Shown one piece after another: positions 1 to 5,014 of a DNA stretch of 6,820 nt; positions within the stretch are counted from its first letter, which is position 1; every line of letters starts with the position of its first letter. The translations under genes and the position numbers were made by a program. Origin of the DNA: an uncultured Caryophanales bacterium (lineage in GTDB: Bacteria > Bacillota_I > Bacilli_A > RFN20 > CAG-826); assembly GCA_946410525.1 (NCBI GenBank), contig CAMKAQ010000049.1, positions 1 to 6,820 on the forward strand, read 5' to 3'. The notes beneath the pieces were generated by a model that searched no databases, was not told the origin of the DNA, and saw nothing but the letters and a program-made list of their open reading frames with translations.

Positions 1-1330
1 AAAGAAGACCATCAAGGATATCCGCATCTTCCACGAGAAGTCGGTTTTGACGCCTGCTTCCGCTTTTAAGGCTGCTTTGATCGGTGAGACTTTCCTTCCT
101 TGCACAAGGATCGGGAAGTTCATCGTCTTCCACTTAACAAATGACAAAGTCGTTATCTCCCATCTTAGGATGGAAGGAAAATACTTTGAGGGTGAGGCGG
201 GTCAAAAACCTGAGAAACATGACACCCTCATCTATGACTTCACGGATGGAACTTCCCTTCGTTTCAACGACGTCAGGAAGTTTGGCATCGTTGAGCTTAA
301 GAGTGAGTCCGACTACAAGACCACCCTGCCTATCTCGAAGCTAGGAAAAGAACCTTGGGACCTTGAAGCGAAAGATCTTCATGAGTCTTTTAGGAGAATC
401 TCCGGCCCGGTGAAGAACGCTTTACTCGATCAGACGATTATCTTGGGACTTGGCAACATCTACGCGGATGAGGTGCTTTTTGCCAGCAAAATCAACCCAA
501 AATCCCCTGCAAAAACCCTCTCAATTGAGGAATGTGCCCGAATTCTTGAGGAATCTAGAAGGATTCTTTCAGAGGCTATTAAGCAAGGTGGAAGCACGAT
601 AAGAAGCTATCACCCGAAAGAGGGTATGAGCGGAAACATGCAAAACGAATTACACGCCTATGGCCACGAAGGAATGAAGTGCGACCGCTGCGGGATGATC
701 ATGAGAAAGATAACTCTAGGAGGCAGAGGGACGACCTATTGCCCGAAGTGTCAGCCTCTTAAGGGCAAGCCTTTCATCGTTGGAGTGACTGGCCCTATCG
801 GTTCAGGGAAGTCTTCTGTTTCTGCTTATCTCAAAGACAAAGGTTTCAAAGTCTTGTCCGCGGATGATATCGTCCACTCCTTGTATAAGGAAGACGAAGT
901 GAAAGACTATCTCCGTAAGAAGTTCGGAGAGAAGATCTTCAAAGATGGCGAGATCGATAAGAAGGCTCTTCTTTCTTTGCTCGCTTCTCCTAAATCAAAG
1001 AAAGCCTTAGAAGAATATATCCATTCGAAAGTGTACGAAAGGATGTATTCGGAAATCGATTCAGGCAAATACAAGAAAGTCGTCGTTGATGTCCCTCTCC
1101 TTATTGGAGGGCCTTTGGAGAAAGACTCTGACCTCATCGTTTTGATCACCGCTTCAAAAGAAGTCAGAGAACAAAGACTCATCAAGAGAAACGTCGACCC
1201 AAAGAAATACTTAGACCTCAATGATTCTTTCCCTCTCAGGAAAGCAAAAAAAGCCGCCTCAATCACTCTTGACGGAAGCGGCTCTTTGAAAGACTTGTAC
1301 AAACAATTAGATCACTTGGATCTTTTCTGA
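1..1330 (+). CDS. mutM-coaE: Fused formamidopyrimidine-DNA glycosylase / dephospho-CoA kinase (MutM-CoaE), 5' partial
   Basis: The frame is open from base 2 to a TGA stop at 1328-1330, giving 442 residues. The N-terminus with the catalytic proline (family MPELPE) lies off the left edge. The first part is MutM/Fpg, which excises oxidised purines such as 8-oxoguanine and cuts the abasic strand. It shows HLRMEGKY (about 161-184), the helix-two-turn-helix motif LGLGNIYADE (about 446-475), GGSTIRSY, and a C-terminal zinc finger CDRC...GGRGTTYCPKCQ (680-757). Five residues later a CoaE domain begins. CoaE phosphorylates dephospho-CoA in the last step of CoA synthesis. It has Walker A GPIGSGKS (791-814), SADDIVHSLY, VVVDVPLLIGG (about 1079-1111) and the LID-type RLIKRN (about 1175-1192). 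About 187 residues is slightly short for CoaE. There is no stop between the parts and no start codon at the junction; the nearest in-frame GTG lies inside the P-loop strand. A true fusion is therefore the simplest reading. An apparent TTG start at 47 is only an internal Leu, because upstream codons (KTIKDIRIFHEKSV) match the family. Confidence 0.93.
   Translation, partial: KKTIKDIRIFHEKSVLTPASAFKAALIGETFLPCTRIGKFIVFHLTNDKVVISHLRMEGKYFEGEAGQKPEKHDTLIYDFTDGTSLRFNDVRKFGIVELKSESDYKTTLPISKLGKEPWDLEAKDLHESFRRISGPVKNALLDQTIILGLGNIYADEVLFASKINPKSPAKTLSIEECARILEESRRILSEAIKQGGSTIRSYHPKEGMSGNMQNELHAYGHEGMKCDRCGMIMRKITLGGRGTTYCPKCQPLKGKPFIVGVTGPIGSGKSSVSAYLKDKGFKVLSADDIVHSLYKEDEVKDYLRKKFGEKIFKDGEIDKKALLSLLASPKSKKALEEYIHSKVYERMYSEIDSGKYKKVVVDVPLLIGGPLEKDSDLIVLITASKEVREQRLIKRNVDPKKYLDLNDSFPLRKAKKAASITLDGSGSLKDLYKQLDHLDLF
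1246..1283 (-). terminator. Intrinsic terminator of the dnaB-dnaI operon, inside coaE (antisense)
   Basis: Read on the minus strand, AGCCGC (1283-1278) pairs with GCGGCT (1257-1252). An inner UCAA/UUGA helix (1272-1269 with 1262-1259) closes a 6-nt loop, and the 3' arm runs into seven T residues (1252-1246). It starts 29 bases past the dnaI stop codon, where an operon terminator is expected. The plus-strand copy has no U tract, so it should act on the minus strand only. It is embedded in the last codons of the coaE part of the opposing gene. Confidence 0.75.
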
Positions 1331-2217
1331 GTGAAGGTTTCTAACCCAGCTTCAAGAATAACGACTCTGTCGATATTCTTTTCGATGAGCTTGCTGACCC
1401 TTGAGCCTTCGATGTAACTCTTATGAAGGCTATAGAGCTGTTTGATCTCATCTAGGGTGTATTGGCTGGTGAAATAGGTTCTTAAACCTGCCCTGCTTCT
1501 TTCGGCCAAAAGAGGGAGGACGATTTGGTCACGGATGTATTCGGATTTGAATTCGTTTCCAAAGTCATCGATGACCATGGTTCCGCATCCTTGTAACGAG
1601 GCCATGATCTTATCGAATTCCTGACGGTTCTTGATGGCGAGGGCTTTGAGTTCGTCAAAACGCTTCGCTCCATTGATGAAGCAGACGCTTTCACCATCGG
1701 CGGCTAAACCATTAAGGACAGCGGCCAAATAATATGATTTGCCGCATCCTGAATCCCCTTTGACGAAAACCCATGGTTTTGTAGAGGTTTTTGTGAAGGT
1801 CTTTGCTAAAGCAGTTCTGAGTTTCTTATATCTTTCGCCTTTGATGGATTTGCCATTCAGGTCTTTCCAACTCTCTGGGAAGTCCTTATAGATGTAGTTC
1901 TTCTCAAGGGCTTCTTTCCTCTTTGTCTCTTCACTTGGCCCAAGGGTGTAGGAAAGCTTGCCAGAGTCATCGATGCAAAGTTTCATCGTGAGGCCTGGGT
2001 AAGGGGCTTCAATCTCTTTCTTTGGGTCTTCTTCCGCGTCTCTTTGATCGAGATATGCCGCAAGAAGAGGTAGATATTTGTCGATCTCGGAATCATCGAT
2101 ATCGAGAGCGTGAAGCTCGTTCATAAGACGGCGGTCGTTAAGGATCTCGTCGTGGAGGCTGTTCTCTTTGTTAGAGGCGCCTTTTATTTCTTTGGTATCT
2201 TTCACAAACGTTTCCAT
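1312..2217 (-). CDS. dnaI: Primosomal protein DnaI (replicative helicase loader, AAA+ ATPase)
   Basis: This is a 301-residue protein, close to the usual DnaI length of about 310. DnaI binds the hexameric replicative helicase and loads it on DNA at origins and restart sites, together with DnaD and DnaB. The C-terminal half is an AAA+ module: Walker A GDSGCGKS (residues 154-161), Walker B MVIDDFGNE (214-222), sensor-1 TYFTSQ (247-252) and GSRVSKLIEKNIDRV (271-285), which corresponds to the family's region of C-terminal basic residues. The N-terminal helicase-binding half (1 to about 110) is recognisable by length and by PYPGLTMKL, but the cysteines of the Bacillus zinc site are missing; only Cys81 remains there. 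The ATG at 2217 follows an AGGAAG ribosome site that overlaps the dnaB end. The gap to dnaB is 4 bases, so the two are co-transcribed and probably translationally coupled. The 3' end overlaps mutM-coaE by 19 bp, tail to tail. Confidence 0.93.
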   Translation of the reverse strand: METFVKDTKEIKGASNKENSLHDEILNDRRLMNELHALDIDDSEIDKYLPLLAAYLDQRDAEEDPKKEIEAPYPGLTMKLCIDDSGKLSYTLGPSEETKRKEALEKNYIYKDFPESWKDLNGKSIKGERYKKLRTALAKTFTKTSTKPWVFVKGDSGCGKSYYLAAVLNGLAADGESVCFINGAKRFDELKALAIKNRQEFDKIMASLQGCGTMVIDDFGNEFKSEYIRDQIVLPLLAERSRAGLRTYFTSQYTLDEIKQLYSLHKSYIEGSRVSKLIEKNIDRVVILEAGLETFTQKRSK

Positions 2218-2221
2218 ATCT

Positions 2222-3508
2222 TTACTTCCTGCCTCTATTCTTCATGAGCGCTTCAAATTCTTCTTCGTCGATCTCTTCTTCCTCGACTTCATCCACCACT
2301 TCGGATGGTTTCTCTTCTTTGACTGGTTTCTCGACCGGTTTTGGTTCTATCTTCTTGCCGTTACGCTTAGCATGACCACCTAAGAAGTTAAGGGCATCAA
2401 GAGCGTTCGTGATGCCTGCTCTGACGAGGGAAGCACCTAACTTTGTTACGTAAGCGCCAGAGAGCGCGTTCTCTTGCACGCCTAAGACGTAGAAGATGAG
2501 GGCGTTAGCGACATTCTCAGGGACACCCATCTCAACGACGAGGGTGTTGATGAGTTTGACATCGCTTGGGGCTGGCTTATTGCCACGTTGGAGTTTGGTG
2601 AGGAACTGGAGGGTGGACATGCTGTCCATCATTCGGATGACCTTTGCCGTTGGGGCATCACCATGGATCTCACTGTTAGTGGATTTGATGTGTTCCTTAT
2701 GGAGATAGTCGTATTTGGCGTTTTGGATGGCGAGCTCACTAAGGTGATCGAAGTCGATTCTCTTGCCGATGACGTTTCTTGGGCGATATGAATCGGAGAC
2801 GAATGAGGCCATCGCGCTTTCTTCGTAAGAATATAAAGCGGCGATTCTGGCGATTCGCATCGATTCCTCTTTGGTGATGTAGGCTGGCTTGATGGTTGGG
2901 TTGAGCTCAATGAGAGCGGACATGAAGGCATTGTTATCGAAGCCAAGCTGAAGGCTTCCGAATTTCCTTTCGCCGGTCTTCGGGCCACTTTGGATGATGG
3001 AGGCGTTGCCAACATTGAGATGGAAGACGTCGACGAAACGCTCGCTGACGTTCTCAAAGCCTTCTTCGATTGTGCTTGTTTCATACTTCTTGGCGATCGC
3101 TTTGCAACCATCTTCGCTAAGGAAGCTTCTGAGCGTGCCATATAAAAGCTCATTGCTGAAGAACTGGGCTGGGGTTCTTGGAGCCATGACGGAATAGAGA
3201 TATAAGTGCTTTTTGCCAAGGATTTTGTGGTAGGTTGCCACTAAACCGACGGCTTCAAGATATGAGAGGGCGTTCTCGAGTTCACCGCTTGATAGGCGGT
3301 ACTTGCTAAGGAACTCGGAGAGTGGTTTTTGCTCCCCTCCTTTTTCGGCGATGAAAGCAAAATAGACACTCACGTTCTTGATGCCGATTATCGGGGCATA
3401 AAGATCGAGAGCGTACTCATAATCGTTGCTTGAGATAAGACTCGTTTTTCGTATCTCAAAGATATCACTTGGGGATAATGTCGCTTTCATGGTGCCTAAT
3501 CTTAGCAT
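2222..3508 (-). CDS. dnaB: Replication initiation / membrane attachment protein DnaB (Gram-positive type)
   Basis: This 428-residue protein belongs to the DnaB/DnaD family of Firmicutes and is not the DnaB helicase of E. coli. In Bacillus it acts with DnaD and DnaI to recruit and load the helicase at the origin. An N-terminal winged-helix (DDBH1) region contains LYAPIIGIKNVSVYF (residues 36-50), the counterpart of the family's LYQPLIG. A C-terminal DDBH2 domain spans about 290-375 and includes LQFLTKLQRGN and VANALIFYVL. The family YxxxIxxxW motif appears as YVTKLGASL, with Trp replaced by Leu. The tail (about 383-428) is charged and acidic (VEEEEIDEEEFE) and looks disordered. The start is uncertain: ATG at 3508 has no clear ribosome site, while ATG at 3490 (residue 7, MKATLSP) has TTAGG a few bases upstream and may be the real start. 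It is the first gene of the operon with dnaI, with a DnaA-box region just upstream. Confidence 0.9.
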   Translation of the reverse strand: MLRLGTMKATLSPSDIFEIRKTSLISSNDYEYALDLYAPIIGIKNVSVYFAFIAEKGGEQKPLSEFLSKYRLSSGELENALSYLEAVGLVATYHKILGKKHLYLYSVMAPRTPAQFFSNELLYGTLRSFLSEDGCKAIAKKYETSTIEEGFENVSERFVDVFHLNVGNASIIQSGPKTGERKFGSLQLGFDNNAFMSALIELNPTIKPAYITKEESMRIARIAALYSYEESAMASFVSDSYRPRNVIGKRIDFDHLSELAIQNAKYDYLHKEHIKSTNSEIHGDAPTAKVIRMMDSMSTLQFLTKLQRGNKPAPSDVKLINTLVVEMGVPENVANALIFYVLGVQENALSGAYVTKLGASLVRAGITNALDALNFLGGHAKRNGKKIEPKPVEKPVKEEKPSEVVDEVEEEEIDEEEFEALMKNRGRK

Positions 3509-3540
3509 TTTCTTTGTTGTCGAAAAAGGGCTTTTACTCG

Positions 3541-3569
3541 ATTATTCCTTACTTTTTGGGACTTATCCA
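3541..3569 (-). promoter_or_regulatory. Predicted promoter of dnaB-dnaI, -35 within a DnaA box
   Basis: On the minus strand a -35 TGGATA (3569-3564, 4 of 6 matches to TTGACA) is followed after 17 bases by -10 AATAAT (3546-3541, 5 of 6). Transcription would begin near 3534, about 25-45 bases before the candidate dnaB starts. The -35 lies entirely within the DnaA box at 3563-3571, so bound DnaA would be expected to block polymerase. The promoter is a prediction from consensus only. Confidence 0.45.
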
Positions 3570-3660
3570 CATAGGGTAGAATCCCTTAAATCCACACACT
3601 GACGGAAGAATGTCATCTTTGTCACAAAAGGAAATTGAGTTATCCACATTTTTATCCTCA
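3563..3660 (+). promoter_or_regulatory. DnaA-box cluster upstream of dnaB
   Basis: There are two exact TTATCCACA boxes, at 3563-3571 and 3640-3648, in the same orientation. A one-mismatch copy, TTATCCTCA, lies at 3652-3660, only 3 bases beyond the second. Two weaker resemblances lie between them: AAATCCACA at 3588-3596 and TTTGTCACA at 3618-3626, each with two mismatches. DnaA binds such boxes as initiator and as transcription factor. Placement between dnaB and pfkA, with one box over the predicted dnaB -35, suggests control of helicase-loader expression by DnaA. A DnaA-titration site or an origin element is also possible, but no dnaA or dnaN is in view. Confidence 0.65.
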
Positions 3661-3675
3661 TTTTTTCGGTAGATT

Positions 3676-3760
3676 GTCCCCTACCTTTTATATAGATAAA
3701 AAATCTTCAAATTTGGGCTCTAAAAAATCCTAACTATCCAGAAATATATGTAATATAATC
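3676..3760. other. AT-rich stretch next to the DnaA boxes
   Basis: By eye this part of the intergenic region is strongly AT-rich (runs such as TTTTATATAGATAAAAAATC and AAATATATGTAATATAAT), beginning about 15 bases past the last DnaA box. It contains the pfkA -10 element, so promoter upstream sequence is a sufficient explanation. Adjacent boxes plus an AT-rich segment also resemble an unwinding element. No coding potential was seen in 3509-3782. Confidence 0.4.
3754..3759 (+). promoter_or_regulatory. -10 element of the pfkA promoter
   Basis: A perfect TATAAT lies at 3754-3759, 23 bases before the start codon's upstream edge, so the untranslated leader would be short (start of transcription near 3766). 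No good -35 is seen 16-18 bases upstream (TAACTA region near 3731), so the AT-rich upstream DNA or an activator may compensate. Confidence 0.5.
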
Positions 3761-3767
3761 GTTGTGA

Positions 3768-4748
<981 letters not shown>

Positions 4749-4753
4749 AAGAC

Positions 4754-4783
4754 AAAGGGGATGCCAGTCATCTCCTTTTTTCT
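4754..4783 (+). terminator. Intrinsic terminator of pfkA
   Basis: AAAGGGGATG (4754-4763) pairs with CATCTCCTTT (4769-4778), 10 bp with one G-U, around a 5-nt loop CCAGT, and runs into a T tract up to 4784. It begins 5 bases after the pfkA stop and separates pfkA from the thrS unit. Confidence 0.88.
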
Positions 4784-4810
4784 TGACAATGGCCCTCTCG
4801 GTTCTAGAAT
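4783..4810 (+). promoter_or_regulatory. Promoter of the thrS T-box unit
   Basis: A perfect -35 TTGACA (4783-4788), 16-bp spacer and -10 TAGAAT (4805-4810, 5 of 6). The -35 overlaps the tail of the pfkA terminator U tract. Transcription should start near 4817, immediately before the T-box leader. Confidence 0.85.
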
Positions 4811-4816
4811 GTGTTT

Positions 4817-5001
4817 AGCGATGACGGAGACACGCTCAAATGCCTATAGGCATATGGAGTACCACTCCTGAGCCCCTGACGATGAGCCAGGCGTTGCCTA
4901 TTCGCGTTAAGAGTAGGAAAGTGCACTCGTGAGAGTGAAGCAAGGTGGTACCGCGCGGAAGCGTCCTTAAAGAGAAGAGGGCGTTTTTATTTTTTTCGCC
5001 C
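4817..5001 (+). ncRNA. T-box riboswitch (threonine-specific leader of thrS)
   Basis: The diagnostic T-box sequence AAGGTGGTACCGCG lies at 4942-4955. Its bulge TGGT (4946-4949) would pair with an uncharged tRNA ending ACCA. Just upstream is Stem III, CACTC/GAGTG with a GTGA loop (4924-4937). AAGG (4942-4945) and CGC pair with GCG...CCTT (4961-4968) to form the antiterminator, and the same 3' arm forms the terminator when no uncharged tRNA is bound. For Stem I, one fold puts ACC (4861-4863, a Thr codon) in an internal loop between GGAG/CTCC (4826-4829/4865-4868) and CTC/GAG, capped by ATGCC/GGCAT (4840-4853). An outer UUUAGCG/CGUUAAG pairing (about 4814-4820 with 4905-4911) may close it. Uncharged tRNA-Thr should allow read-through into thrS. 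The specifier assignment is inferred; the Stem I fold is uncertain. Confidence 0.9.
4959..4996 (+). terminator. Conditional terminator of the thrS T-box
   Basis: AAGCGTCCTT (4959-4968) pairs with GAGGGCGTTT (4977-4986) with three wobble pairs and an 8-nt loop, followed by a T-rich tract (to 4996). Its 5' arm is shared with the antiterminator, as expected for transcription-attenuating T-boxes. The thrS ATG lies 19 bases beyond the U tract. Confidence 0.8.
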
Positions 5002-5014
5002 AGAAAGGTCACTT

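Noticed and set aside
47..49. TTG at 47 as the start of mutM
   Set aside because: Codons upstream of it continue the Fpg N-terminal domain (KTIKDIRIFHEKSV); the real start and catalytic MPELPE lie off the left edge.
907..1302. A 131-residue open frame on the minus strand opposite coaE
   Set aside because: It is the antisense of the well-supported CoaE domain, with no ribosome site or recognisable motif.
1309..1327. AGATC/GATCT inverted repeat followed by TTTCT as a plus-strand terminator for mutM-coaE
   Set aside because: It has only five base pairs and a broken, short T tract inside the end of the gene; too weak to call.
1312..1330. TGA read as Trp (Mycoplasma code 4)
   Set aside because: TGA ends both mutM-coaE and dnaI at the expected protein lengths, and all Trp codons in the genes are TGG.
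2629..3219. A 196-residue open frame on the minus strand
   Set aside because: It lies wholly within dnaB in another frame of the same strand, is Ser/Pro-rich low-complexity sequence, and resembles no family; dnaB itself has clear family motifs.
3572..3586. AGGG/CCCT small inverted repeat next to the first DnaA box
   Set aside because: Four base pairs only, no T tract, expected by chance.
4834..4873. A tRNA-like or tRNA gene in the thrS leader
   Set aside because: The closed shape has only two arms, no T-loop (TTCAAAT type), and no acceptor/CCA arrangement; it is better explained as part of T-box Stem I.
4979..5001. GGGCG/CGCCC pairing across the U tract as a ribosome-site sequestering hairpin
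   Set aside because: The 13-nt U-rich loop and the position just before, not over, the thrS ribosome site make it doubtful; probably coincidental to the terminator.
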